DNA from: a virus
DNA length: 21,456 nucleotides
Virus record (IMG/VR): IMGVR_UViG_3300010430_000514
Span: 1-21,456 of that record
Direction: 5' to 3' (one strand)
Shown here: positions 6,827 through 13,510 of the stretch, one piece after another
Layout of the letters: the number at the start of each line of letters is the position of its first letter
Position numbering within the stretch: the stretch's first letter is position 1
Notes under the pieces: generated by a model
Seen by the model: the letters and a program-made list of their open reading frames with translations, nothing else
The model's database searches: none
Told to the model about the DNA's origin: nothing
Position numbers and translations under genes: made by a program

Positions 6827-7663
6827 ATGGCAAAAATTTATGACCTACCCACGCCGGGAAAAAACGAGAAGATCACCTATTTAACTATATCTGATTTACA
6901 TAGCTTGAAATGCGACCCTGTTGCGATGGAAAAAATTTTCCAGGCGTTCCAGTTTGTGCCAATTCGAGAGCGCAGAATCATTTTACTGGGAGATATATTA
7001 GACATTAGCTTTCTTTATTCCAAAGATCCTATTTTCCAAAAGGCGATGAAATCTAAAGATTGGGATTATTTTATTGAGGAAGCGACTAAGGAAAAAATCT
7101 GGTTCGATGAATTTTACCAGCGTATTAGAAAGTTGGTTATAAATGACGAATATATCGTTTTTGCGCTAGGGAATCACGAGGAAAGGCTGACTAGAAGTTA
7201 TTTTCTTCCGCATATCCCGCATTCACTCCTTCATAATTTCGCCATGCCTGACATAGCGGAAGCTGAAAAACGTAAGATTAAAATAATAGATTACAATGAC
7301 TGGTTTAGAATAACGACTCATAAAAGCCCTAAGCTATACTGGACCCACGGGCAATATTGTGGACAAAATCCAATAAAGAAACATTACCTGGATTCTGTTG
7401 GTGGCGGTGGCGCTGTCATCTTTGGACATACTCACGAAGCTGGTATGAAATCGTTTAAAAATCTTGAACATACGATAATTTGCTACAATAACCCGTGCCT
7501 ATGTGGGATTGACCCAGAAACTCAGCCGAGTTACTTAGAAGGTAAAAGCCACAATTGGAGCCAAGGAGCTACATTTGCGACAATTACCTGGGATCACCAT
7601 TTTATTAATTTGTTATTAGTTAAGGATGGCGAGTTGGCTTTGCCGACTGGGGAAATCTTTTAA
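6827..7663 (+). CDS. Calcineurin-like metallophosphoesterase
   Basis: A binuclear metal phosphoesterase that would hydrolyse a phosphomono- or diester; the substrate is unknown. The full motif set is present in the 278-residue form: D23 and H25 (SDLH), D56 (LLGDILD), N116-H117 (LGNHEE), H174 (YWTHGQ) and H201/H203 (FGHTH). It should therefore be active. The frame is open from a GTG at 6812, but the ATG at 6827 gives the better start (AKIYDL) with a nearby AGG. It is alone on the plus strand between two leftward operons and its 3' end overlaps the facing gene by 44 nt. Phage enzymes of this family have been linked to nucleic-acid or nucleotide processing, so a DNA-metabolism role is plausible but unproven. 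Confidence 0.9.
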   Translation: MAKIYDLPTPGKNEKITYLTISDLHSLKCDPVAMEKIFQAFQFVPIRERRIILLGDILDISFLYSKDPIFQKAMKSKDWDYFIEEATKEKIWFDEFYQRIRKLVINDEYIVFALGNHEERLTRSYFLPHIPHSLLHNFAMPDIAEAEKRKIKIIDYNDWFRITTHKSPKLYWTHGQYCGQNPIKKHYLDSVGGGGAVIFGHTHEAGMKSFKNLEHTIICYNNPCLCGIDPETQPSYLEGKSHNWSQGATFATITWDHHFINLLLVKDGELALPTGEIF

Positions 7664-7805
7664 ACAATTTCTTTTCGGCCTGATATCGAATCCTTCCTGG
7701 GGAAGAACAAACAATCACACCATTACTATAAACATTGTACTGGCGTTTTTTTAGTTTTTCGGGACATGTAAACCGTCTAATTCTCTTTGCTTGTCTTGCG
7801 TTCAT
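7620..7805 (-). CDS. Small basic phage protein, 61 aa
   Basis: Starts MNARQAKRIRR, an opening I know from many small uncharacterised phage proteins ('MNAKQAKRLR'), and continues with a basic region ending in RIRYQAEKKLFKRFP. A strong GGGGGAGA ribosome-binding site lies just before the ATG. The start overlaps the stop of the upstream membrane protein by 4 nt. The 3' end runs 44 nt into the metallophosphoesterase on the other strand. Function unknown. Confidence 0.7.
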   Translation of the reverse strand: MNARQAKRIRRFTCPEKLKKRQYNVYSNGVIVCSSPGRIRYQAEKKLFKRFPQSAKPTRHP

Positions 7806-7984
7806 TTCTCCCCCAGTAAACTGTTAACCATTTTACATTGAAAGCTTTCGTTATCAAAAATCAACACGTTTCCACCTTTGATTCTGGCTTGTGGTTCAAA
7901 ATGTGTGGCCGTAAATAAAATCATTAATACAGCTCCCACAACCACACCACTAAGCAATAAACCTATTGGTTCATAATTATCCAT
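7802..7984 (-). CDS. Single-pass membrane protein, 60 aa
   Basis: A short polar N-terminus (MDNYEP) is followed by one clear transmembrane helix (IGLLLSGVVVGAVLMILFTA, residues 7-26) and a 34-residue soluble tail with one cysteine. It starts 10 nt after the 22-aa hydrophobic microprotein, with AAGG upstream, and overlaps the next gene by 4 nt. Function unknown. A second small membrane gene in a row suggests a membrane-directed task, such as superinfection exclusion or a lysis helper, but this is inference. Confidence 0.7.
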   Translation of the reverse strand: MDNYEPIGLLLSGVVVGAVLMILFTATHFEPQARIKGGNVLIFDNESFQCKMVNSLLGEK

Positions 7985-7994
7985 AAATCCGCCC

Positions 7995-8063
7995 TTACCT
8001 AAAAACTAGGTTCATAAAAATAATAAATAATAAAATCAAAAAAATACCGATTACAATATTCAT
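7995..8063 (-). CDS. Hydrophobic 22-aa microprotein ORF
   Basis: The ORF reads MNIVIGIFLILLFIIFMNLV plus FR, a single transmembrane helix and nothing else. Its ATG (8061-8063) overlaps the TGA of the CsrA-like gene (8060-8062) as ATGA, the coupling pattern used throughout this operon. Without it the gap between the CsrA-like gene and the next gene would be 75 nt, unusually long for this operon. The bases are AT-rich, and AT-rich sequence can encode hydrophobic runs by chance, so confidence is moderate. Confidence 0.5.
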   Translation of the reverse strand: MNIVIGIFLILLFIIFMNLVFR

Positions 8064-8266
8064 TTCGCCTTATTCCCATGCAGTCCGGCCACAAGGCTAG
8101 ATAACCTTTTCGACGTTCGTCTGACTGCGCTTTTAACTGTTTTAATTTCTACGGCCTTAGGGGCATCAATTGCTAGTTTAACAAATCCTCCCCCCATTTT
8201 CTTAACCGTGATAATCGCGCCACCGATTTTTAGGTGCTCGCCTTTTTTAATGGTCTTTACAAGCAT
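8060..8266 (-). CDS. csrA: CsrA-family RNA-binding regulator
   Basis: CsrA is a small dimeric protein that binds GGA motifs in mRNA leaders and usually blocks ribosome access. This 68-residue protein follows the CsrA pattern: ML at the start, GEHLKIG (9-15, against GETLMIG in E. coli CsrA), strands with Val/Ile and Gly, VKLAIDAPKAV (29-39, against VRIGVNAPKEV) and a C-terminal helix with basic residues (KSAVRRTSKRLSSLVAG). Two RNA-contact positions of E. coli CsrA differ: L4 is Lys, and the residue aligned with R44 is Thr. It is coupled to bet by a TAATG overlap, with GGGGGG as ribosome-binding site. Family assignment is from sequence pattern; whether it regulates phage or host RNA is unknown. 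Confidence 0.82.
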   Translation of the reverse strand: MLVKTIKKGEHLKIGGAIITVKKMGGGFVKLAIDAPKAVEIKTVKSAVRRTSKRLSSLVAGLHGNKAK

Positions 8267-9297
8267 TATTTCCCCCCAAGCTTAAAGGAAACATCACCGG
8301 CCCCTTTATGTTGCTGCTTTGGTTCTGGTGCTGGTTTTGCTGGCTCTTCCTTTTTGGGTTCTGGTTTCGGAGTCGGCTTTGGCTGTGGATGGACGTGTTT
8401 TTTTACTGCCTCAATTTCCTTTGCCGTTTCCTTGCCAATGAAATCCTCTAGATTATCTATATAACTATCAATTTGAGACACGGAAGACCCCCTTAGTTTG
8501 CTTGTGTCGTCTAATGCGGTAATTTGGTGAAACATGCTGACTTTCTGATCGATTGGTTTTCCTGAGAAGTAGCTGTCAAATTTATTCATAAATATATTAA
8601 TCTTCTCAGTTTTTTCCTTGGAGCATTCCAAAGCTTTTTGATTAATTTTCGTATTGGTTTCAATGTCAGAATCGAATTGTTCAAGTTGTATTTCTTTGTC
8701 CATGTTCTCATTAAATTCTTCCTCTATGTACATTCCAGTTAAAGCGTTTGGAAATGCCACTCTCAAGCAGTTTGCTAGGGCGCATTTCCTAATCATTGTA
8801 TACGGCTTTCCTTTCCAGATTGGGCTTTTATGGTCAACGAATTCCTTAAACCACGCCTCAAAAACAAAGGGGGTCGCACGGTCTGTTCGCTCTACGAAGG
8901 CAGTAGCGCACAATTCTTTTCTCTCTTCGCCTGTAAATGGATCAAAACAGTCCTTCGGTCCAACCTCCACCCTTACACTCTTCAGTTTTCCACTTTGTTC
9001 GGCTCGGCTTAAAAAGAAATGATACGAAAAAACCGTACAACCCACTTTTACCCACTTGTCGCGCCCGCCTTCATTTACTTTTTTATTCCTAGTAATTAAA
9101 AAGGCTTGCCCAAGTCGTGGGTCAGCACCAGTTAATTGAACTTTTTGAACGTAATCAATTATGTGGCGCAATCCTAAATCTGGGTTTTGTTGTACTACTA
9201 ATTGCAGGAAATTATCGTCAAGCGTTCGCTTAACATCATCTCCGGTACTTAAAAATGATTTAATTTTTTCTACATTTGGTGAAATTAATGCTGTCAT
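8266..9297 (-). CDS. bet: Bet/RecT-superfamily single-strand annealing protein
   Basis: A recombinase that binds single-stranded DNA and anneals complementary strands, used in phage replication and recombination. The core matches the Bet pattern: IIDYVQKVQLTGADPRLGQA (about 46-65), VFSYHFFLSRAEQSGKL, the W-x-x-E-F-V-like FEAWFKEFVDHKSPIWKGKP, then YTMIRKCALANCLRVAFPNA and GMYIEEE. The last 50 residues are Pro/Lys-rich, probably a flexible tail, ending in SFKLGGK. Length 343 is long for Bet because of this tail. It has its own promoter candidate and carries the 17-nt leader motif over its ribosome-binding site. A partner exonuclease is not seen in the window. Confidence 0.87.
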   Translation of the reverse strand: MTALISPNVEKIKSFLSTGDDVKRTLDDNFLQLVVQQNPDLGLRHIIDYVQKVQLTGADPRLGQAFLITRNKKVNEGGRDKWVKVGCTVFSYHFFLSRAEQSGKLKSVRVEVGPKDCFDPFTGEERKELCATAFVERTDRATPFVFEAWFKEFVDHKSPIWKGKPYTMIRKCALANCLRVAFPNALTGMYIEEEFNENMDKEIQLEQFDSDIETNTKINQKALECSKEKTEKINIFMNKFDSYFSGKPIDQKVSMFHQITALDDTSKLRGSSVSQIDSYIDNLEDFIGKETAKEIEAVKKHVHPQPKPTPKPEPKKEEPAKPAPEPKQQHKGAGDVSFKLGGK

Positions 9298-9299
9298 GT

Positions 9300-9358
9300 C
9301 CGTCTTCCTGTTTCGGGTTTATGTTTAGTTACTCTACCTCTTTTGATTTATCTGTCAA
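9300..9358 (-). promoter_or_regulatory. Promoter plus 17-nt leader motif upstream of bet
   Basis: On the minus strand, TTGACA (9358-9353), 16-nt spacer, TAGAGT (9336-9331), then 14 nt later the 17-mer CCGAAACAGGAAGACGG (9316-9300), 2 nt before the bet ATG. The -35 and -10 lie in the 3' end of the Gp157 gene, allowing separate transcription of bet and the CsrA-like gene. The AGGA in the motif is the ribosome-binding site, and CCG/CGG at the ends could form a short stem with AGGA in the loop. Confidence 0.6.
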
Positions 9359-9877
9359 TTTCTTAGATTGTCCGGCTTTAATGGGTTTAAATTGCGCGCC
9401 TCTTTTTCCGTCTACCAGGCAGGCTCCCTTTACTAAATAGCCCATGGACAGATGCTTTTTAAGCTCGGCTTTATTGACTTTAATATTTCGCTCCACGGTT
9501 ACAAACTGCATGGGTATTTTATCGGGATTTGTAACCTCTACAACTTTTTTAGCTTTGGGGATTACGATCCTTTCAAGATCTCCCACCGCCTCATCTATAC
9601 CTACTTTGTCTAGACAATAGGTTATGTATTCCGCGAAATTTTGCTGCTTGTTATTGATTGATTTTTTTAAGTTATTTAATTCATCCACTCGTTTAGTAAT
9701 GGATTCCATGGTGTCGTTTAAATATCTATTATAGCCGACTATACCGTCAATCTTGTCCTCTAGTAGCTTGGTGATGTATACAACGGCTTCCTCTTTTTCT
9801 TCACCGTCCAAGCAGCCATCAAGCGCCTGGATGTCATCGGTTATTTTGTACAGCGTGGTTTTTACTTGTCCTTTCAT
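9329..9877 (-). CDS. Siphovirus Gp157-family protein
   Basis: Matches the layout of the Gp157 family: N-terminal LYKITDDIQALDGCLDGEEK, two long helices with GIVGYNRYLNDTMESITKRV and LNNLKKSINNKQQNFAEYIT (coiled coil, about 50-95), then a beta part with RIVIPKAKKVVEVTNPDKIP, PMQFVTVERNIKVNKAELKK and a final VKGACLV. The spacing of DKIP-x-x-F-V and the K-A-x-L-K-K segment is typical. The family is usually next to recombination genes, as here with bet, and has been proposed to act in phage resistance or recombination, but its mechanism is not settled. The start overlaps the upstream stop as ATGA, with GAGGTG upstream. Confidence 0.78.
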   Translation of the reverse strand: MKGQVKTTLYKITDDIQALDGCLDGEEKEEAVVYITKLLEDKIDGIVGYNRYLNDTMESITKRVDELNNLKKSINNKQQNFAEYITYCLDKVGIDEAVGDLERIVIPKAKKVVEVTNPDKIPMQFVTVERNIKVNKAELKKHLSMGYLVKGACLVDGKRGAQFKPIKAGQSKKLTDKSKEVE

Positions 9878-10074
9878 TCACACCTCACGTCCAGGCAATC
9901 CCGGCAAAATCTAGTTATTACTTTTTGTCCCCTTTGCATTTTATAATGGGGGATTCCATGCAATTGCGTTTCACACAAGAAACACTTTTTAATTTTAAAT
10001 TTAGGATTATTTCTAGGGTGGCAAAAGACTAGCTTTGTCTTGCCTGATCTAGTTACCACCCAACCATTATTCAT
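9874..10074 (-). CDS. Small zinc-binding protein, 66 aa
   Basis: The best start is the ATG at 10074, which overlaps the upstream stop as TAATG; a longer frame from 10104 is open but has no such signal. The 66-residue protein has CFLCETQLHGIPHYKMQRG in the middle and RFCRDCLDVRCE at the end, two C-x-x-C pairs that could bind one zinc ion. The N-terminal half is basic. Zinc-ribbon proteins of this kind are common in phage early operons, with largely unknown roles, often DNA or RNA binding. Confidence 0.7.
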   Translation of the reverse strand: MNNGWVVTRSGKTKLVFCHPRNNPKFKIKKCFLCETQLHGIPHYKMQRGQKVITRFCRDCLDVRCE

Positions 10075-10334
10075 TAGTAAAGTACCTGTTGAATCTGCTC
10101 CCACATGAAATTGTGATCGTCGCTTAGATCTTCAAGTTCTTTTTCAGTTAGCATTATTTCTTTGCCGCAATTGGGACATGTCCAGCTTGCTGATTGAACG
10201 TAGGCATCACAAAAATCTGGGTAATCTTTAGTGTTAATGCCTTCAATTTCAATGTTATCAAGCTCTTTCATAACATCAGGATTTAATACGTTTAAATTGT
10301 GGTAGCTTTTGAATTCTTTGCAATCGTGGATCAT
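10074..10334 (-). CDS. Hypothetical 86-aa zinc-knuckle protein
   Basis: Not recognised as a family. SWTCPNCGKEIMLTEKELED (about 50-69) contains one C-x-x-C knuckle; C5 and C42 are two further cysteines. The rest is acidic and helical. The ATG follows directly after the second copy of the leader motif CCGAAACAGGAAGACGG, which supplies AGGAAG as ribosome-binding site, so the gene likely heads its own transcript. Confidence 0.68.
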   Translation of the reverse strand: MIHDCKEFKSYHNLNVLNPDVMKELDNIEIEGINTKDYPDFCDAYVQSASWTCPNCGKEIMLTEKELEDLSDDHNFMWEQIQQVLY

Positions 10335-10336
10335 TT

Positions 10337-10395
10337 CCGTCTTCCTGTTTCGGTTTTTGATAACTAAATTTAGCTCCTTTTATTTGTCGTGACAA
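10337..10395 (-). promoter_or_regulatory. Promoter plus 17-nt leader motif upstream of the 10334 gene
   Basis: On the minus strand, TTGTCA (10395-10390), 17-nt spacer, TAAATT (10372-10367), then 13 nt later the 17-mer CCGAAACAGGAAGACGG (10353-10337), 2 nt before the ATG. The element is built like those at 9300-9358 and 15355-15414. The -10 region also contains the perfect palindrome CTAAATTTAG, which could be an operator. Confidence 0.58.
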
Positions 10396-10577
10396 GTATT
10401 ATTTTTAATTTTATCCATCCTTTTTAAACCACCCTGATTACAGTAGTTTATAAGAAGATCTAAGCCGTGCTGCGGCTTTAAATCTCCCATATATTCCAGG
10501 ATTTCAACTTGCCAATCGTATAAACGATAAGTTCGCCGCTTTTTTGTCTCTGTTTTTTTTAGCTTATTTCTACCCAT
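10380..10577 (-). CDS. Hypothetical 65-aa basic protein
   Basis: The first 16 residues are Lys/Arg-rich (GRNKLKKTETKKRR). TYRLYDWQVEILEYMGDL followed by LDLLINYCNQGG has a strand-helix-helix rhythm that faintly recalls ribbon-helix-helix DNA-binding proteins. I would not assign that family without a search. The start overlaps the upstream stop as TAATG at 10577. Confidence 0.6.
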   Translation of the reverse strand: MGRNKLKKTETKKRRTYRLYDWQVEILEYMGDLKPQHGLDLLINYCNQGGLKRMDKIKNNTCHDK

Positions 10578-10816
10578 TAAACGTTCCGCTTTCTTAATAC
10601 TCTCAACGCCTCCCTGGCGCTTCCATTAAATCCTGAAATCTGCTTCGTGGTCGCTAATCCTACGTTCCTAGGAATGCCTAAAATCTTACCGGCCTTCATA
10701 AATGAAATTTCCCGACTCTTTTTAGGGCGCAATCTATTAAGCTCATCCGCGCACAATAGCACTGTATGATTAAGTATTGCGACAAGATCCATTTTTCTGC
10801 TTCTTGATTTATTCAT
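10577..10816 (-). CDS. Hypothetical 79-aa basic protein
   Basis: Not recognised. A basic N-terminus (NKSRSRKM), a helical middle (LVAILNHTVLLCADELNRLR) and a C-terminal part that could be a small helical DNA-binding unit (FMKAGKILGIPRNVGLATTK, then NGSAREALRVLRKRN). It overlaps the upstream gene by 8 nt and the downstream gene by one base of a TAATG junction. Confidence 0.62.
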   Translation of the reverse strand: MNKSRSRKMDLVAILNHTVLLCADELNRLRPKKSREISFMKAGKILGIPRNVGLATTKQISGFNGSAREALRVLRKRNV

Positions 10817-11180
10817 TTGGCACCCCCGCCTCTATATAAATTTCGTTAGTCTCTGGGTCGCACTTAATTTGCCTGCACTCACCCTGGGCTATAGCAGACG
10901 CTGCCGTACGCATACTGCAATCCAGTCTCCAGTCTCCCTTTGCGGAATAATCAAAATGTTTATACGCCCACAAATAAAGTCGCTCTGGCTTAGATTGCTT
11001 GATAGTCCAGTTTCTTATGCCATCTTCCCTGTAGTTATAGACGTTTCCAATTTCATCTAGAAATATAACCAGTTCTGGTGTTAATGAGTTGAAACCAAAA
11101 AACAAAAATTTATATTTTCCTTTACCGTGTAGCCAGGTTTCCCCCGCCACGCCATTCTCTCTTAACTCTTCAAATGTCAT
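10809..11180 (-). CDS. Hypothetical 123-aa protein
   Basis: Not recognised. It contains a beta-rich part (YKFLFFGFNSLTPELVIFLD, GNVYNYREDGIRNWTI) and an aromatic-rich centre (RLYLWAYKHFDYSAKGDWRL). The start overlaps the DUF5662-like gene stop as ATGA, with AAAGGA upstream. No membrane segment or metal motif is seen. Confidence 0.65.
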   Translation of the reverse strand: MTFEELRENGVAGETWLHGKGKYKFLFFGFNSLTPELVIFLDEIGNVYNYREDGIRNWTIKQSKPERLYLWAYKHFDYSAKGDWRLDCSMRTAASAIAQGECRQIKCDPETNEIYIEAGVPNE

Positions 11181-11740
11181 TGATTGTCCTTTGCTTGTCT
11201 CTCAAAGCACTCGATAGCTTTTTCCATTAATGGTAAACTTGACCAATACCAAGCATCGTCTGGTTGGAAATATTTACCATGCTTGGGCTTCCATTTCTCC
11301 ATAAAGAATTCCCTACAACTTCCCTCATTGAATTCCTGGGCCATTGCCTGTAGATCGCAAATAATCTCTAGGCACTCTATGTGAGTGAAACAACAAAATA
11401 AACCCTTATATTTTTCAGGGTGATGATTCTCTTGCATATAGTGATCTTGTACGGCCTCATCTACTTGCTTTTCAATTTCTTCCGATGGATATTTGTGAGC
11501 TTTATTATATCGTTTAACATCATAATAAGCTGTAAGCTCAATATAGGGTTCAAATTGTTTTTCTGAGAACTTGGACCTATCGTGATTCATTACGTTCCAC
11601 ATGGCCCCTCGGCACTGTTCCCTTGTTAATTTTAATTCTTCCGCGCATTCAGAAATCAAGTACAGCATATTTTTTTGAACTCGGTGAATATGCTCAACGG
11701 TTCTATTTAAATATCTGTGTAGTTTTTGATCGTAAGGCAT
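11177..11740 (-). CDS. DUF5662-like protein, possible metal-dependent hydrolase
   Basis: The 187 residues contain conserved His/Asp/Glu clusters known to me from DUF5662-type phage proteins: NVMNHDRSKFSEKQFEPYI (about 46-64), DHYMQENHHPEKYKG (about 98-112) and a later helix with LEIICDLQAMAQEF (about 123-136). The H-D-x-S-K-F, H-x-x-x-N-H-H and C-D-x-x-A-M signatures could form a metal site resembling that of HD-domain enzymes. The activity is unknown. The ribosome-binding site AAAGGGGTGAG is strong, and a 30-nt gap separates it from the upstream gene. Confidence 0.65.
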   Translation of the reverse strand: MPYDQKLHRYLNRTVEHIHRVQKNMLYLISECAEELKLTREQCRGAMWNVMNHDRSKFSEKQFEPYIELTAYYDVKRYNKAHKYPSEEIEKQVDEAVQDHYMQENHHPEKYKGLFCCFTHIECLEIICDLQAMAQEFNEGSCREFFMEKWKPKHGKYFQPDDAWYWSSLPLMEKAIECFERQAKDNQ

Positions 11741-11770
11741 ATTCTCACCCCTTTATTATTTACCCTGGAT

Positions 11771-12058
11771 TTAATCCAACCTAATGTTGTACTCCCTACA
11801 GTAAGACCTGGCGCGTTTACCACCGATAGCATTTATCGGACCGCTACTTCGCCAGTCGCTATTATGAATAGTCGTCCTATAATAATCATTGTCCTGCCAA
11901 TTATTTTTCTTGCCATAAAAAACCGCGACCTTATTCGCCTCGTTTAGTTGAGATTTAATTAATAAATAATCATCCAACTCAACAAACCTATCGCCATGAT
12001 TAAAGTCTTGACTGTCACAAAGCTCCTCCCATTCGTATCCCATATCTTTATCGCTCAC
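11771..12058 (-). CDS. Paralogue-family protein with EANKV-FYG domain (95 aa)
   Basis: Not a named family. Its C-terminal half (QLNEANKVAVFYGKKNNW, then GGKRARSYCREYNI) matches that of the gene at 12225-12587 (QLGEANKVISFYGEINNW, then GGFVAREYCTKYNI), so the two are paralogues. The N-terminal half differs, lacking the coiled coil. The start is GTG, overlapping the stop of the gene at 12055-12228 as GTGA, so translation is probably coupled. Function unknown. Confidence 0.65.
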   Translation of the reverse strand: MSDKDMGYEWEELCDSQDFNHGDRFVELDDYLLIKSQLNEANKVAVFYGKKNNWQDNDYYRTTIHNSDWRSSGPINAIGGKRARSYCREYNIRLD

Positions 12059-12228
12059 TCATCCCCCTCGGTTAAATCTTTTTCTATTTCATTCATTGTG
12101 CGAGCGAGCATTATCCCAGCACGAAAATTATCCATATACGAAATCTCGTTATCATAAGGGAGTTCAATGAATTCGTTACCATAAAACAAATTAATCCCGT
12201 CCATGTCTACAACGAACCACTTGCTCAC
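12055..12228 (-). CDS. Hypothetical 57-aa acidic protein (GTG start)
   Basis: Found by hand in a gap of about 170 nt. It begins GTG AGC AAG (MSKWFVVDMDGINLFYGNEF) and ends in RTMNEIEKDLTEGDE, an acidic amphipathic helix. It overlaps both neighbours by 4-nt GTGA junctions (12225-12228 and 12055-12058), the same coupling used by its neighbours, which is good evidence that it is translated. No family recognised. Confidence 0.62.
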   Translation of the reverse strand: MSKWFVVDMDGINLFYGNEFIELPYDNEISYMDNFRAGIMLARTMNEIEKDLTEGDE

Positions 12229-12587
12229 TCTTCACTCTCCGTTATATTGTATTTAGTGCAGTACTCTCGAGCAACGAAACCACCACAATTAAACCCGCTT
12301 GATATCGAGATGTCTGATTTATCAATCTGATTAAAAAATGCGGGTATTTGATTTTGAGTCATCCACCAATTATTTATTTCTCCATAAAAACTTATAACCT
12401 TATTCGCCTCGCCTAGTTGTTGTTTAACTGACTGTAGCTTTTTAAATAAGTCATCTGCATAGGAGGCTTCCGCATCGGCAGCAGATCTATAATCTCTCAG
12501 GTCGCTTTCAACCTGCGCTAATTCAGCTTCTCGCTTCTTCAGTCGCCTAATTAAAAACTCTTCATTTGACTCTACTATATCGGTCAC
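12225..12587 (-). CDS. Coiled-coil plus EANKV-FYG paralogue (120 aa)
   Basis: A mosaic of two modules found separately nearby. Residues of about 15-57 form a coiled coil (KKREAELAQVESDLRDYRSA then DAEASYADDLFKKLQSVKQQ), shared almost word for word with the gene at 13695. The second half (GEANKVISFYGEINNW to REYCTKYNI) is shared with the gene at 11771. The start is GTG in a GTGA overlap with the upstream stop. Small phage proteins with such coiled coils are common and mostly uncharacterised. Confidence 0.68.
   Translation of the reverse strand: MTDIVESNEEFLIRRLKKREAELAQVESDLRDYRSAADAEASYADDLFKKLQSVKQQLGEANKVISFYGEINNWWMTQNQIPAFFNQIDKSDISISSGFNCGGFVAREYCTKYNITESEE
12413..12482. repeat. Dispersed repeat, copy 1 (partner at 13823-13892)
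   Basis: The 70 nt from CTAGTTGTTGTTTAACTG to GCATCGGCAGC match 13823-13892 closely at DNA level, with mostly scattered single-base differences. The stretch encodes the shared coiled-coil segment of two paralogous proteins. It reflects gene duplication or exchange rather than a regulatory element. Confidence 0.7.
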
Positions 12588-13087
12588 TCTTCCCCCTCTA
12601 CCCGCTCGGGGTACTTATCGAAGTATTCGTCTGCCACTTCAGATTGGGCTGCAAAACCTTTGTTTGCGCCAATTTCGTGGATGTGCTCAATGGTTATCCA
12701 ATCATCAATTTCGGATGGCCCAAGAATTGTACTTGAAGCATTTTTCTTGATCTCAGATAGCCTGCTTTCAGCAAAGATAAGCTTCTCTTTAAGCTCCGCT
12801 ATCTCTGCGTTGGCTTGGTCTAGTTGGGATTGGAGGGATTTATTTGTATTAACCCAGTGCTTGTCTGATAACTGAATATCGTCTTGTCTTGGGTGGTTCA
12901 GCTCAAAAACATTCTTTAATATCGCCTTCTTGTATTCACCCCTTGTGTATAAGACCATGGCTCCGCTTTCATTTTCTGACCACTTCACAGCGCCGCGATT
13001 ACCGCAGGCATTTAAAATCTTCCAGTGCTCATAGCATGTTTCAAAAACTCTAGTTGTTATGTCTTTTATTTTTTCTATATCACTCAT
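12584..13087 (-). CDS. Hypothetical coiled-coil protein, 167 aa
   Basis: The best start is the ATG at 13087 (MSDIEKIKDITTRVFETCYE), which follows GAGGCGGGTAGAG; the frame is open five codons further, to 13102, without a signal. An N-terminal helical domain is followed by a coiled coil (LQSQLDQANAEIAELKEKLI, about 86-105) and a C-terminal region with WITIEHIHEIGANKGFAAQS. It resembles the neighbouring paralogues in layout (coiled coil, then a small domain ending near the C-terminus) but not closely in sequence. It overlaps the upstream gene by 8 nt. Confidence 0.65.
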   Translation of the reverse strand: MSDIEKIKDITTRVFETCYEHWKILNACGNRGAVKWSENESGAMVLYTRGEYKKAILKNVFELNHPRQDDIQLSDKHWVNTNKSLQSQLDQANAEIAELKEKLIFAESRLSEIKKNASSTILGPSEIDDWITIEHIHEIGANKGFAAQSEVADEYFDKYPERVEGEE

Positions 13088-13352
13088 CTCTACCCGCCTC
13101 AAATTGCTTTATTATTTTTTGAAATTCATTGTATTCGTGAATAGCTTCGTTTTCAGTATATGGCGTGAAACTATCGCACAAAACCTGATCTCGACTTAAT
13201 CCAGTAGTTACACAAGGTAGCTTTCTTAAATACCCGCGCCTTTCTCCGCCTGTAATGTTTAAATAGTTAATACCTTTTGCGCATTCCGACTGGTGAATTG
13301 GCGACAGGTAGTGTTTGCACGTTTTCATTTTTTGTTTTATATAGTCTTTCAT
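13080..13352 (-). CDS. Hypothetical Cys-containing 90-aa protein
   Basis: Not recognised. It contains cysteines at about 12, 24, 47 and 59 (TCKHYLSPIHQSECAKG, LPCVTTGLSRDQVLCDSF), which with H14 and H20 could bind a metal. The C-terminus is an acidic helix (NEAIHEYNEFQKIIKQF). A TTTTAGG sequence upstream could serve as ribosome-binding site. It starts 9 nt after the 43-aa membrane ORF. Confidence 0.64.
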   Translation of the reverse strand: MKDYIKQKMKTCKHYLSPIHQSECAKGINYLNITGGERRGYLRKLPCVTTGLSRDQVLCDSFTPYTENEAIHEYNEFQKIIKQFEAGRDE

Positions 13353-13361
13353 TCGTTAAAC

Positions 13362-13493
13362 CTAAAAGTTAATTCTAAAGTCAGTGCAAAACTTCCACCC
13401 GATATAAGCAAAAAATATAATCACTACAAAAAGTGGTATTCCTAACCCTAGTCCGATAATCCATAAAACCCACTCTGGAATATTAAGTATCAT
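13362..13493 (-). CDS. Single-pass membrane microprotein, 43 aa
   Basis: Found by hand in a 158-nt gap. It reads MILNIPEWVLWIIGLGLGIP, then LFVVIIFFAYIGWK, and ends FCTDFRINF. One long transmembrane helix (about 8-31) is followed by a short tail. The ATG follows the operon's repeated GAGGCGGGTAGAG segment at the usual distance, and the stop is 9 nt before the next gene, so it fills its gap exactly. Function unknown. Confidence 0.6.
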   Translation of the reverse strand: MILNIPEWVLWIIGLGLGIPLFVVIIFFAYIGWKFCTDFRINF

Positions 13494-13510
13494 CTCTACC
13501 CGCCTCTGGT

